A DNA stretch of 64,000 bases from Anaerolineaceae bacterium (GTDB lineage: Bacteria; Chloroflexota; Anaerolineae; Aggregatilineales; Phototrophicaceae). Within the stretch, counting starts at the first letter, position 1, and the number at the start of each line of letters is the position of its first letter. A program made the translations under genes and the position numbers. The stretch lies in the NCBI GenBank assembly GCA_026708325.1, contig JAPOVC010000006.1, forward strand, positions 62,001-126,000, in the 5' to 3' direction. The notes below the pieces were generated by a model. It made no database searches. It saw nothing but the letters and a program-made list of their open reading frames with translations, and was not told the DNA's origin. Shown here one piece after another: positions 24,879 to 33,706 of this stretch.

Positions 24879-25895
24879 TTAGGTGCGTCCCTGCCCGGTC
24901 AGCAGCTTCAGGTCGGCGTCGACCATCATGCGGATGAGTTCCTCGAAGCCGACGCGCGGCTCCCAGCCCATGTCGGCCTTCGCGCGCGCCGGGTTGCCGC
25001 GCTGGGCGAAGATCTCGGTGGGGCGCAGAAACTGGTCCGCAGTGACGACGTGCTGCTCGTGGTCGAGGCCAACGTGGTCGAAGGCCACGCGGCAGAGATC
25101 GCGGATGGTAAAGGCCGTGTTGGTGCCGATGACGTAGTCGCGCGGCTCATCCTGCTGCAGCATCAGCCACATGGCCTCGACGTATTCCTTCGCGTAGCCC
25201 CAGTCGCGCCAGGCGTCGAGGTTGCCCAACTGCAACTGACCGTCCTGTACCAGAGGCTGGCCGGCCTCGTTGAGCGGCGGCTCCTCAATGCCCAGATGGA
25301 TGCAGGCCGCGCCCATGGTCACCTTGCGTGTGACGAAGTGCAGGCCGCGGCGCGGGCTTTCGTGGTTGAAGAGCATGCCGGCGCAGACGAACATGTCCCA
25401 GGAGTCGCGGTAGTTGACGGCCATCTGGTGGGCGTAGAGCTTGGCGATGCCGTAGGGGTTGTTGGCGTGGAAGGGCGTGTCCTCATCGACGACTTCCACC
25501 GGCACGCCGCCGTAGATTTCACGGCTGGTGGCCTGGTAGAAACGGGCGTCGGGTCTGTGCTGGCGCACGGCCTCCAGCATGCGCACCGTGCCGAGGGCCG
25601 TGATCTCGCCGGTGACCAGCGGCTGGCTCCAGCTGTCGCCAGGAACGGACTGCGCGGCGAGATGATAGACCTCGTCCGGACGCTGCCGCTGGATGATGGC
25701 GGCGAGGGCGGCGGCGTCCAGCAGGTCGCCATATTCCAGTTCGACGCGGCCGGCCAGGTGGGCGATGTTGGGATAGTGGTAGTTGGTGGAGCGGCGCGCC
25801 AGTCCCACAACGCGATAACCTTTTTCCAGCAGCAGCTCCGCCAGATAAGAGCCGTCCTGACCCGTGATGCCGGTGATAAAGGCCGTTTTTGCCAT
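24879..25895 (-). CDS. gmd: GDP-mannose 4,6-dehydratase
   Basis: A 338-aa extended SDR enzyme that converts GDP-mannose to GDP-4-keto-6-deoxymannose, the precursor of fucose or rhamnose-type sugars. The NAD(P) motif is GITGQDG (residues 9-15), the catalytic motif is YGIAK and the family block TSREIYGG is present. The ATG at 25895 has GGGAGA upstream; longer in-frame starts run into the divergent gene. A hairpin CTAAACC/GGTTTAG (24863-24882) covers its stop codon but has no T-run. No fucose synthase is adjacent. Confidence 0.9.
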   Translation of the reverse strand: MAKTAFITGITGQDGSYLAELLLEKGYRVVGLARRSTNYHYPNIAHLAGRVELEYGDLLDAAALAAIIQRQRPDEVYHLAAQSVPGDSWSQPLVTGEITALGTVRMLEAVRQHRPDARFYQATSREIYGGVPVEVVDEDTPFHANNPYGIAKLYAHQMAVNYRDSWDMFVCAGMLFNHESPRRGLHFVTRKVTMGAACIHLGIEEPPLNEAGQPLVQDGQLQLGNLDAWRDWGYAKEYVEAMWLMLQQDEPRDYVIGTNTAFTIRDLCRVAFDHVGLDHEQHVVTADQFLRPTEIFAQRGNPARAKADMGWEPRVGFEELIRMMVDADLKLLTGQGRT

Positions 25896-26045
25896 AGTGC
25901 AAGTCTCCCGCCGCGACCGGGCCATGATAACGAAGCCTCGCCTGTTTTCCAGTCCCGCCAGGGTGGGGTGGGGCTTCCGGCCATTGACCCCTGAGCCAGG
26001 CGCAGGCATGATGCCGCAGCCGCGCGCATGAAGCCGGGAGAACAC

Positions 26046-26999
26046 ATGCTTGAGAACAACGTAAGCCACGCACGGCCGCGCAGCATCGCCGCCTACGCGC
26101 GCCTGTTTCTGACGGGCTGCGCCATGGGCGCGGCGGACCTGGTGCCCGGCGTTTCGGGCGGCACCATGGCATTTGTGCTGGGGGTCTACCAGGACCTGCT
26201 GGACGGCATCCGGTCCTTCAATCTGGAGGCGCTGCGCCTGGTCCTGCGTCTGCGCCTGGGCGAACTTGAGCGGCAGATTCCGTTGCGCTTCCTGCTCACT
26301 CTGTGGCTGGGTATCCTGACGGCGATTTTCGGCCTGGCCGGTTTTCTGAGCAGTACGCTGGAGGACCCGGTCGGGCGCGTCCACCTCTTCGCCTTTTTCT
26401 TCGGCCTGGTGCTGGCCTCCATCGTGGCGGTGGGCGCGCAACTGCGCCGTTCCCCGGCCACAGCGCTGGCGTTGCTCAGCGGCGCGCTCGTCGCTTTTGC
26501 AATCGTCAACCTGGTGCCGGCGGATACTGAACCTTCGACGATCAATCTTTTTCTGGCGGGCATGGTGGCCGTTTGCGCCATGATTTTGCCGGGCATTTCC
26601 GGCTCCTTCATTCTGTTAATTCTGGGGCAGTACGACCACGTGCTGCGCGCCGCCAGCGAGCGTGACTTCGGCACGCTCTTCACAGTGGCGGCAGGCTCCG
26701 TCGTGGGCATCGTCATCTTTTCGCGTCTGCTGGGCTGGCTGCTGCGCAACCGGCCGCAAACGACGATCGCCACACTGGTGGGCTTCATGATCGGGTCCCT
26801 CTGGAAAATCTGGCCCTGGAAGGCATGCATCGCCAGCGATCTGGACCGGCACGGCGACTATCGCTGTCTGCAGGAAGCCAGTCTGGCGCCGCAGGGGGAG
26901 ACGCTGTTGCCGGCGCTGCTGCTCATGCTGACGGGTTTCGCGGCGGTGACGCTCTTCAACCGTTACGCGCGTCGGGTGGAAGGGGCCTCAGGGGGCTGA
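26046..26999 (+). CDS. DUF368 family membrane protein (PopT-like)
   Basis: A 317-aa polytopic protein with the DUF368 signatures GAADLVPGVSGGTMAF near the N-terminus and ILPGISGSFILLILGQY in the second half, an inverted repeat of the same motif. About eight helices are visible. DUF368 proteins have been linked to recycling of undecaprenyl phosphate across the membrane for cell-wall synthesis. CCGGGAG precedes ATG 26046 at ideal spacing; an in-frame ATG at 26028 lacks a ribosome site. Confidence 0.88.
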   Translation: MLENNVSHARPRSIAAYARLFLTGCAMGAADLVPGVSGGTMAFVLGVYQDLLDGIRSFNLEALRLVLRLRLGELERQIPLRFLLTLWLGILTAIFGLAGFLSSTLEDPVGRVHLFAFFFGLVLASIVAVGAQLRRSPATALALLSGALVAFAIVNLVPADTEPSTINLFLAGMVAVCAMILPGISGSFILLILGQYDHVLRAASERDFGTLFTVAAGSVVGIVIFSRLLGWLLRNRPQTTIATLVGFMIGSLWKIWPWKACIASDLDRHGDYRCLQEASLAPQGETLLPALLLMLTGFAAVTLFNRYARRVEGASGG

Positions 27000-27039
27000 C
27001 GGCCGGTCCGGGAGCGTCCAGATCGATGGAGAGTCGTCT

Positions 27040-27076
27040 GTACGGGGCAAGCCGGGCGACATGATATGTCGCCCCC
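27040..27076 (+). repeat. Fourth copy of the palindromic REP-like repeat
   Basis: The core GGGCGACATGATATGTCGCC lies at 27054-27073 and is preceded by TACGGGGCAAGCC. Copy 2 near 23714 has the same order (GGGCAA, two bases, CGGGCGACATG, one base, TATGTCGCCC), so a unit longer than the hairpin is conserved 3.3 kb away. Confidence 0.7.
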
Positions 27077-27160
27077 TGCGCCATTGACCACTTCCGCCGG
27101 ATTGGCCGACGCGCCACAATCCGTCATCATTGAGGCGAGACAGGGAGACAGGAGTGCAGC

Positions 27161-27634
27161 ATGGACCAGACGGAGAAAGCACAGTACATCGCCTGGATTC
27201 GCGAGTTGCCACAGCAACTGCGCGCGCTGGTCGACGGGCTGGACGAGGAACAGCTGACCACCCACTTCCAGGAGGGGGAGTGGAACGTGGCCCAGAACGT
27301 GCACCATCTGGCCGATACAAACATGAACGTCTTTATGCGGATTAAAATGGCGCTCACCGAGGACCGGCCGACGATCCCCAGCTTTGACCAGGACAAGTGG
27401 GCGGTGACGGCCGAAGCCGGCGGCATACCGATAGAATCGTCGCTGGTCCTGCTGGACGGCCTGCAGGAGCGCTGGGCGTCCCTGGCCGAGAACCTCAGTG
27501 ACGAGCAGTTGGCGCGCAGTGTGGTTTCACCGCTTTACGGTGAATCGACAATCGGCGACATGCTTCGGGGGTATTCGCGGCACGGCCTGAACCATCTGGA
27601 CCAGATCCGCGAGACACTGGCCGCGCAGGGTTGA
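27161..27634 (+). CDS. DinB/YfiT-like four-helix protein
   Basis: A 157-aa all-alpha protein with the DinB superfamily metal-binding pattern: WNVAQNVHHLADT near residue 47 and RHGLNHLDQIRE near the C-terminus, giving three His ligands. Members are metal-dependent hydrolases or thiol-dependent transferases; the substrate is unknown. It is followed after 1 nt by holB, so co-transcription is likely. Confidence 0.8.
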   Translation: MDQTEKAQYIAWIRELPQQLRALVDGLDEEQLTTHFQEGEWNVAQNVHHLADTNMNVFMRIKMALTEDRPTIPSFDQDKWAVTAEAGGIPIESSLVLLDGLQERWASLAENLSDEQLARSVVSPLYGESTIGDMLRGYSRHGLNHLDQIRETLAAQG

Positions 27635-27635
27635 C

Positions 27636-28640
27636 GTGGACGCCGGCCACGACTGGCCGGTCATCGGGCACGGCCACGCCGTTCGCCGCCTGCGGCAGGG
27701 CCTGCAGCATGGCCGTCTGCACCACGCCTGGCTGATCACCGGGGCGGAGGGCCTGGGACGCGCCACGCTGGCGCTCAGCTTCGCCATGGCGCTCAATTGT
27801 CAGGCGGAAGCGCCGGAAGGGCGGCCCTGTCAGGCGTGCAGCGCCTGCCGGCGCATTCAGAGCGGCAATCACCCGGACCTGTTGCAGGTACAGCCGGAGG
27901 ATGGCGCGGCCCTGCGCATCGACGCCATCCGCGACGCGCTGCGCAACCTGGCGTTGAAGCCCTGGGAGGGCCGGCGACGTGTCGCCATCTTTCACGATTT
28001 CGAGCGCGCGCAACCCCGGGCCCAGGATGCCTTGCTCAAAACTCTGGAAGAGCCGGCGCCGGGGGCCGTGCTGATTTTGGTCGCCACGTCGGTCCGGGCC
28101 CTGCTGCCCACGATCAGCAGTCGCTGTCAGCAGCTGGCGCTACGTCCGCTGCCCTTTGACGAACTGCACGGCGCCTTGCTGCAGCGCGGCGCCCCGGAAG
28201 AACGCGCGACCCTGCTGGCCCGCCTCAGTGGCGGACGGGTCGGCTGGGCGCTGCGGGCGCTGGAAGACGCGGCCATGCTGGAGCAACGGGCGGAAGCGCT
28301 GGACACCCTGGAGGGCTGCCTCGACAGCGACCGCGCCGGTCGATTTGCGCTGGCGGAAAAACTGGCGCGCCGTTCCCGCCCGGAACTGCGACTCATTTTG
28401 GAGCAGTGGCAATCCCTGTGGCGCGACCTGTTGCTGCTGGCCAGGGGCAGTCAGGTGCCGCCCGTCAACAGCGATCGCGGCGAGGCGCTGTCGCGGCGGG
28501 CCAGGGATTTGCAGGCCGACGAGGTCCGCGTGGCGCTGGTGGCGACGCGACAGCTACTGGCCAACCTGCGCAGCAACATGCAACTGCGCCTGGCGCTGGA
28601 AGTGATGCTGCTGGATTATCCGGGCCTGCAGGACGACTAA
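27636..28640 (+). CDS. holB: DNA polymerase III delta' subunit
   Basis: A 334-aa clamp-loader subunit. The zinc module is Cys55, Cys65, Cys68 and Cys71, followed by the NHPDL motif. The segment DALLKTLEEP and the SRCQQL block are typical of delta'/gamma proteins. The P-loop reads GAEGLGRAT with Arg in place of the invariant Lys, so this subunit probably does not hydrolyse ATP, as known for delta' of several bacteria. GTG start 1 nt after the upstream stop. Confidence 0.88.
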   Translation: MDAGHDWPVIGHGHAVRRLRQGLQHGRLHHAWLITGAEGLGRATLALSFAMALNCQAEAPEGRPCQACSACRRIQSGNHPDLLQVQPEDGAALRIDAIRDALRNLALKPWEGRRRVAIFHDFERAQPRAQDALLKTLEEPAPGAVLILVATSVRALLPTISSRCQQLALRPLPFDELHGALLQRGAPEERATLLARLSGGRVGWALRALEDAAMLEQRAEALDTLEGCLDSDRAGRFALAEKLARRSRPELRLILEQWQSLWRDLLLLARGSQVPPVNSDRGEALSRRARDLQADEVRVALVATRQLLANLRSNMQLRLALEVMLLDYPGLQDD

Positions 28641-28643
28641 AGG

Positions 28644-29012
28644 TCAGCTGTCTTCACTGCCCGGTCGCGGTTCAACAGCGAAACGTAGCGCCGTGCGTTC
28701 CTGGCCGTCGATATTGACCTCGGTGAACATGGGCGTGCAGACGATGTCAATCTCGTCCTGTTCGAGGTAACCGCGACAAATGGCCAGGGCCTTGACGGCC
28801 TGGTTCACGGCGCCGGCGCCGATGGCCTGCACTTCGGCGAAGCGGTGCTCGCGAATAACTGCGGCGATGGCGCCGGCTACGGATGTTGAACGGGAGCGGG
28901 AAGAGACCTTGATTACGCTGACCCGGGGTTCGTACGCTTCTTGCTCTTTGTCGTCCGGTTCATCTGCCGGATATTGCGGCGGAAGCGTGTCAGAGTACGG
29001 GTCATCGAACAT
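28644..29012 (-). CDS. SpoVS-like Alba-superfamily protein with acidic N-terminal tail
   Basis: A 122-aa protein. Residues ~34-115 are the SpoVS domain (VIKVSSRSRSTSVAGAIA, then VQAIGAGAVNQAVKALAI), an Alba-like nucleic-acid-binding fold. The first ~33 residues are acidic and Pro/Tyr-rich, an extension absent from the ~86-aa Bacillus protein. It is divergent from dnaA across a 228-bp AT-rich region. In Bacillus SpoVS affects sporulation; here, with no sporulation context, the role is open. Confidence 0.85.
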   Translation of the reverse strand: MFDDPYSDTLPPQYPADEPDDKEQEAYEPRVSVIKVSSRSRSTSVAGAIAAVIREHRFAEVQAIGAGAVNQAVKALAICRGYLEQDEIDIVCTPMFTEVNIDGQERTALRFAVEPRPGSEDS

Positions 29013-29136
29013 CGTTAGCCCTCACCGGATATATGCACAATCAAAAGCGAATAAACTTTCTCCATTCTAACAAAAGGCATTTTTGTATACAACATTCATA
29101 TTCTCTTCAAATTTCTGTGGCCCGGCTGAAACGATT
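29013..29136. other. AT-rich intergenic region between spoVS-like and dnaA genes
   Basis: This is one of the most AT-rich stretches of the window outside the ATPase/PIN-like module. It holds a perfect palindrome TTGTATACAA (29083-29092) and one near-match to a DnaA box, ATATGCACA (29030-29038; consensus TTATNCACA). A single imperfect box is not enough to call oriC, but DnaA autoregulation at this site is plausible. Confidence 0.45.
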
Positions 29137-29166
29137 TTGACCATCTTCGTTCCCCTGCGCTATACT
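29137..29166 (+). promoter_or_regulatory. dnaA promoter
   Basis: TTGACC (29137-29142), an 18-nt spacer and TATACT (29161-29166) form a strong sigma-70-type promoter. It predicts a leader of about 70 nt before the dnaA ATG at 29241. Confidence 0.7.
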
Positions 29167-29240
29167 ATCGCAGCAAGACAGCGTTGGCCTGCGCAGGCGG
29201 CCACGCCCCTTGTCCTCCTCCGATATCCCAGGCGTGGCGC

Positions 29241-30683
29241 ATGTTCGAGACCTCTATCGTGGACCCACAGGAAGCCTGGAAAACCACGCTGAACCAGTTG
29301 GAGATTCAACTGGATCGCGGCAATTTTGACACCTGGTTGCGCGACACCGTCTTTTTGGGCTGTGAAAATGCGGCGGACGGCGAAAGCGCCAGCACCTTCA
29401 CCATTGGCGTGCGCAACAGCTTTGCGCGAGACAACTTGCAACACCGCCTCTATCGCAGCGTGCGCCGTGTGCTGCGCGACGTCTATGGCAGCGAGGTTGA
29501 GTTGCGCTTTGAGGTGCATCACCCGGAAAAGGTCGACAACGGCAGCGATGCCAACCGCGAAGACAGCAAGCCCCTGTTTCGCTATGCCTCGCGCCAGGGT
29601 GGGCAGGGCGCGGCGCCGGCGCGACCGGCGGGCCAGCCGCCGCAGGTCGAGTTGCCCGAGAGTCATCTCAACCCGCGCTACACCTTCGACCGCTTTGTGA
29701 CCAGCAATGCCAACATGATGCTGTATTCGGCCGCCCGCGCCGTCGCCGAGGAGCCGGCGGCCCGCTACAACCCCTTCGTCATTTACGGCGGTGTGGGCCT
29801 GGGCAAGACGCACTTGTTGCAGGCCATCGCCAATGAAAGCCAGCAGGGCAACTATCGCGCGCTTTACATCCCCTCCGAGGGCTTTATCAACGACCTGGTC
29901 AACGCCATCCGTTATCGCACGACCGCGCTGTTCCGCGAAAAGTACCGCTCGGTCGACCTCTTGCTGATCGACGACATCCAGTTCATCGCGGGCAAGGAAA
30001 GCACGCAGGAAGAGTTTTTCCACACCTTCAATGCGCTGCACATCGACAACAAGCAGATCGTCGTCGCCTCCGACCGGCACCCCAGCGAACTGGAATTGCT
30101 GGAAGACCGCTTGCGCTCGCGTTTTGAAGGCGGCCTGGTGATTGACATCCAGTTGCCGGAATTTGAGACGCGCGTGGCCATCGTGGAAAGCTGGGCGCAG
30201 GAACGGGGCCGCAGCCTGCCGCGCTCCATCAGCGAAAAGCTGGCGGATGGCGCCCGCAACAGCATCCGCGAGCTGGAGGGCCTGTTCACCAGCATGCTGG
30301 CCACCATGGACCTGGCGGACGAGCCCTTCTCCACGACGGCGGCCGGGCGCGTGGTGCAGCAACACGAAAGCGCGCGGGCGCGCCAGGTGAAAATCACCAT
30401 TGACCAGGTGCTGACTGCCACGGCAGCCGCCCACAACCTGACAGTGATGGACCTGACCGGCAAGAATCGCTCGGGGCATATCAGCCGCGCGCGTCACGTC
30501 GCCATGTACCTGGCGCGCGACCTGACGGAAGCTTCCTTTCCCCAGATCGGGCGGGCCTTCGGCATGCGCAGCCATTCGACGGCGATGCACGGTCATGAGC
30601 GGGTCGCCGGTCAGATGCAGAAGGACGAGGCCTTTCGTTACGAGTTGCTGGCCCTGCGCGAACGCATCATGAAGGGCGAGTAA
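29241..30683 (+). CDS. dnaA: Chromosomal replication initiator DnaA
   Basis: A 480-aa protein with the full DnaA layout. Domain I is at ~1-90 (WKTTLNQLEIQL), followed by a linker to ~140. The AAA+ domain has Walker A GGVGLGKTHLL and Walker B LLIDDIQFIAGK. The C-terminal DNA-binding domain contains HVAMYLARDLTEASFPQIG. The signature usually written GGRDHSTV is MRSHSTAMHG here, a somewhat divergent box-recognition loop. The ATG at 29241 is preferred over an in-frame start at 29184 because the promoter and homology fit it. dnaN and recF are not adjacent, unlike many bacteria. Confidence 0.97.
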   Translation: MFETSIVDPQEAWKTTLNQLEIQLDRGNFDTWLRDTVFLGCENAADGESASTFTIGVRNSFARDNLQHRLYRSVRRVLRDVYGSEVELRFEVHHPEKVDNGSDANREDSKPLFRYASRQGGQGAAPARPAGQPPQVELPESHLNPRYTFDRFVTSNANMMLYSAARAVAEEPAARYNPFVIYGGVGLGKTHLLQAIANESQQGNYRALYIPSEGFINDLVNAIRYRTTALFREKYRSVDLLLIDDIQFIAGKESTQEEFFHTFNALHIDNKQIVVASDRHPSELELLEDRLRSRFEGGLVIDIQLPEFETRVAIVESWAQERGRSLPRSISEKLADGARNSIRELEGLFTSMLATMDLADEPFSTTAAGRVVQQHESARARQVKITIDQVLTATAAAHNLTVMDLTGKNRSGHISRARHVAMYLARDLTEASFPQIGRAFGMRSHSTAMHGHERVAGQMQKDEAFRYELLALRERIMKGE

Positions 30684-30709
30684 GGCGGCCATCGCGCTTC
30701 CCTTCCGCT

Positions 30710-33502
30710 TCAACGAACGACCAGATTGACCTTCGGTTCCTGCCCGCTGCGGGCCGGAATGAAGATGGCCTTTTGCGGCTCCCGCCCCTGCAGAATGCGT
30801 TGCGCGCCCTCGCTTTCCAGGGCTGTGGCGATCGCCTGCTCGCGGGAAATATCCACCTCAACCTGCATTTCGCCGCGGGGCCGGCCATTGACCATGACCA
30901 CCAGCGCGACGGTGTCGGCGCGCGCCTTTTCCTCATCCCATTCAGGCCAGGCCTGGCTGTGAATGCTGTAGGCGCCGCCGATGCGCTGCCAAAGTTCCTC
31001 GGCAAAATGCGGCGTGAAGGGCGCCATCAGGAGCAGCTGGGTGCGCACGATTTCCCCCCAGGCCGTCGCGCCGACGCTGCCCGAGCGCAGGGCCGCGCGC
31101 AGGTCGTTCTTCAGTTCCATCAGGGACGCGATGCAGGTATTGAAGCGGAAGCGTTGCAGGCCATCGGTCACGCGACGAATGGTCTCCTGCGTGCGACGCT
31201 CCAGCTCGCGTTCGACCTCTGCATCGCCGGGGCCGGCGGGCGCGCCCGCGCAGACCAGGTCCCACACCTCGTGCAGCCAGCGTTGCGGCCCGCGAATGCC
31301 GTCCGGGTCCCAGGGCCCGCCCTTCTCCCAGTCGAAGGCGAACATCAGGTAGGCCCGTACGGTGTCGGCGCCGTACTGGTCCACCAGATCGTCCGGGTCC
31401 ACCACGTTGCCCTTGCTCTTGGACATGCGCTGGATTTCCAGGTGCTGCTGCAACTGGTTGACGTTGTTGACGCCCTCGATGTGGGGAATGATGACTTCCG
31501 CGTCGTGCTGGACTTCAACGACGTGACGGACGCCGGCCATGTCCACCTGCAGGATGTTTTCTGTGCGGCGCATGATCTCGCCGACGACGCCCTCGAAGCC
31601 CGGCGGCGTGTCGGAGGGGCGTTCGATGACCTCGACGCGTTCGGCCAGCAGGCGCATGCCCTGCATCTGGCCGGAGGCGAGCACGATGTCGCCGTTCCGC
31701 TCCGCGCCCAGCACCTGACCCTGGTTACGCAGCTGCAGCATGGGTTCGCCCCAGGTCAGCACCTCGGGGTCGCGATCGTGATCGGCCATGATGCGCATGG
31801 TCTCGTCAAAGAGGCCGCAATCGCGCATGGCGCGCGCGAACCAGCGCGAATAGAGCAGGTGCATGGTGGCGTGTTCGGCGCCGCCGGTATAGGTATCGAC
31901 CGGCAGCCAGTAGGCCGCCTCCTCTGGATCGAAGGGCCCCGCGTCGAAGTGCGGACTCAGGTAGCGGTACCAGTACCAGGAGGAACACATGAAGGTATCC
32001 ATCGTGTCGGTCTCGCGACGCGCGGGATTGCCTTGTGAATCGCTCGTGTTCAGGAATGGTTCGTGCCAGGTCAGCGGGCTGCGGCCGCTGGGGTCAAATT
32101 CGACGTCCTCCGGCAGGAGCACCGGCAGCGCCTCGTCGGGCAGGGCCTCGATGGCGCCGTCGGCGCGGTGCAGCACGGGGATGGGACAACCCCAGTAGCG
32201 CTGACGGCCGATGAGCCAGTCCCGCAGACGGTAGTTGATGGCTTCCTCGCCGATGCCCTCCGCCTCCAGCCAGTCGATGACGGCGGCGATGGCCGGGTTG
32301 CGGCGTCCGCGATGGTGGTCCGAGAGCTGACCGTCAAAGCGGCCGCTGTTGACCATGACGCCCGGTCCTTCCCAGGCCTCTTCCAGCGGCGCGTCGGGGT
32401 CCTCGCCTTCCCGCAAAATCACTCGCCTGACCGGCAGATCGAACTGCCGCGCGAACTCGAAATCGCGCTGGTCGTGGCCCGGCACCGCCATGATGGCGCC
32501 GCTGCCGTAGGTCAGCAGCACGTAGTCGGAGACCCAGACGGGCACCTGTTCGCCATTGACCGGGTTGATGGCGAAGGACCCGCTGAAGACGCCCGTGCGT
32601 TCGCGGGTCTCGGAAGTGCGTTCGATTTCGGTGCTGGCGGCCGCGCGTTCGACGTAGGCCTCAACGGCGTCGCGCTGCGCTTCCGTCGTCAGTTTGGCGA
32701 CCAGGTCGTGCTCCGGCGCCAGCACCATGAAGGTCGAGCCCCAGAGCGTATCCGGCCGGGTGGTGTAGACCGGAATGGAGTCGCCGGCCTCGCTGTGGAA
32801 GGTCACGCGCGCGCCTTCGCTGCGGCCGATCCAGTTGGTCTGCATGATGCGGATCGGTTCGGGCCAGTCGATGCGGCTGAAATCCAGCATCTCGTCGGCG
32901 TAGCGCGTGTAGCGGAAGAACCACTGCGTCATCATTTTTTGAATGACGGGCTGGCCGGTGCGTTCGTCGCGGCCGTCGATGACCTGCTCGTTGGCCAGCA
33001 CAGTCTGCAGGGTGGGCGACCAGTTCACCTGGGCCTCGCCGCGGTAGGCCAGGTCATTGAGGAAGAAGAGGCGGAACAACCACTCCGTCCAACGGTAGTA
33101 TTCCGGCTCGCAACTGATCATTTCGCGACGCGGATCGAACATGGCGCCCATGCTGCGCAACTGCCCGCGCATGCGCTCGATATTGTCCCGCGTCCAGAGC
33201 GCAGGGTGGATGTTGCGCGTGACGGCCGCGTTTTCCGCGGGCAGGCCGAAGGCATCGAATCCCATGGGGAAGAGCACGTTGTAACCCCGCATGCGCATGA
33301 AGCGCGCGCGCGCATCGGAGGGCGTCATGGCGAACCAGTGGCCGATGTGCAGGTCGCCGCTGGGGTAGGGCAGCATGGTCAGGGCGTAATGCTTGGGCCG
33401 ATCCCAGTCCACGTCGGCGTGGTAGAGGCCGTCCTGCTCCCAATGCTGCTGCCAGCGGGATTCAACAGACGCGGGGTTATAAGGTTCACGATCCATGGTC
33501 AT
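30710..33502 (-). CDS. leuS: Leucyl-tRNA synthetase
   Basis: A 930-aa class I aminoacyl-tRNA synthetase. HIGH is at residues 52-55 and the KMSKS loop reads [12 protein letters not shown]. The editing domain lies between, and the anticodon-binding and C-terminal domains follow. It is longer than the usual 820-870 aa, largely because of a ~110-residue segment (about 585-692) immediately before KMSKS, the site of the leucine-specific domain. It is convergent with dnaA (26-nt gap). Confidence 0.97.
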   Translation of the reverse strand: MTMDREPYNPASVESRWQQHWEQDGLYHADVDWDRPKHYALTMLPYPSGDLHIGHWFAMTPSDARARFMRMRGYNVLFPMGFDAFGLPAENAAVTRNIHPALWTRDNIERMRGQLRSMGAMFDPRREMISCEPEYYRWTEWLFRLFFLNDLAYRGEAQVNWSPTLQTVLANEQVIDGRDERTGQPVIQKMMTQWFFRYTRYADEMLDFSRIDWPEPIRIMQTNWIGRSEGARVTFHSEAGDSIPVYTTRPDTLWGSTFMVLAPEHDLVAKLTTEAQRDAVEAYVERAAASTEIERTSETRERTGVFSGSFAINPVNGEQVPVWVSDYVLLTYGSGAIMAVPGHDQRDFEFARQFDLPVRRVILREGEDPDAPLEEAWEGPGVMVNSGRFDGQLSDHHRGRRNPAIAAVIDWLEAEGIGEEAINYRLRDWLIGRQRYWGCPIPVLHRADGAIEALPDEALPVLLPEDVEFDPSGRSPLTWHEPFLNTSDSQGNPARRETDTMDTFMCSSWYWYRYLSPHFDAGPFDPEEAAYWLPVDTYTGGAEHATMHLLYSRWFARAMRDCGLFDETMRIMADHDRDPEVLTWGEPMLQLRNQGQVLGAERNGDIVLASGQMQGMRLLAERVEVIERPSDTPPGFEGVVGEIMRRTENILQVDMAGVRHVVEVQHDAEVIIPHIEGVNNVNQLQQHLEIQRMSKSKGNVVDPDDLVDQYGADTVRAYLMFAFDWEKGGPWDPDGIRGPQRWLHEVWDLVCAGAPAGPGDAEVERELERRTQETIRRVTDGLQRFRFNTCIASLMELKNDLRAALRSGSVGATAWGEIVRTQLLLMAPFTPHFAEELWQRIGGAYSIHSQAWPEWDEEKARADTVALVVMVNGRPRGEMQVEVDISREQAIATALESEGAQRILQGREPQKAIFIPARSGQEPKVNLVVR

Positions 33503-33632
33503 GGTGTTTTCCTGTATGGGGAACTAGCGGGTCGGGCGACCCGTGGCAAGGGAAGAGCGGGCCACCTCCGGGCTGCCCTGTATGATGTGCGACCAGCGGT
33601 CCATGCGCTTCCCTCAATGAAGTACCGGAGTC
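33503..33632 (-). promoter_or_regulatory. leuS leader with two hairpins
   Basis: Between the leuS promoter and start codon lie ~130 nt. A tight hairpin CGGGTC/GACCCG with a 4-nt loop is at 33528-33543, directly next to a second stem, GTGGC (33543-33547) with GCCAC (33561-33565). There is no T-run, so it is not a simple terminator. A GGTGG/CCCGC stretch is reminiscent of a T-box core but does not match it. Confidence 0.35.
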
Positions 33633-33660
33633 AGTATAGCAGAGGGCGGACGACAATCAA
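33633..33660 (-). promoter_or_regulatory. leuS promoter
   Basis: On the minus strand TTGATT (33660-33655), a 16-nt spacer and TATACT (33638-33633) precede leuS. The region is shared with the divergent RNA-methyltransferase-like gene, whose TATACT lies at 33676-33681, so the two promoters overlap in their -35 zones. Confidence 0.6.
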
Positions 33661-33675
33661 GGCCCGCGCAGCCTG

Positions 33676-33681
33676 TATACT
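33676..33681 (+). promoter_or_regulatory. -10 element of the TrmA/RlmD-like gene
   Basis: TATACT lies 25 nt before the ATG at 33707. No good -35 is visible; the position where it should be overlaps the -35 of the divergent leuS promoter. Confidence 0.35.
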
Positions 33682-33706
33682 GGTGCCCTGGCGGGCGGGT
33701 GAGACC

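Noticed and set aside
24863-24882. Rho-independent terminator at the end of gmd
   Set aside because: A 7-bp hairpin exists but it spans the stop codon and has no T-run after it on either strand.
29013-29240. Chromosomal origin (oriC)
   Set aside because: Only one near-match to a DnaA box and no box cluster; reported as an AT-rich regulatory region only.
33540-33600. T-box riboswitch before leuS
   Set aside because: The T-box core sequence is not matched and the leader is short; kept only as a low-interest observation.
32063-33706. Open frame running for 548 codons upstream of the TrmA/RlmD-like gene
   Set aside because: It is antisense to leuS, whose HIGH and KMSKS motifs are clear. The ATG at 33707 has its own -10 and matches the family start (TRAM domain).
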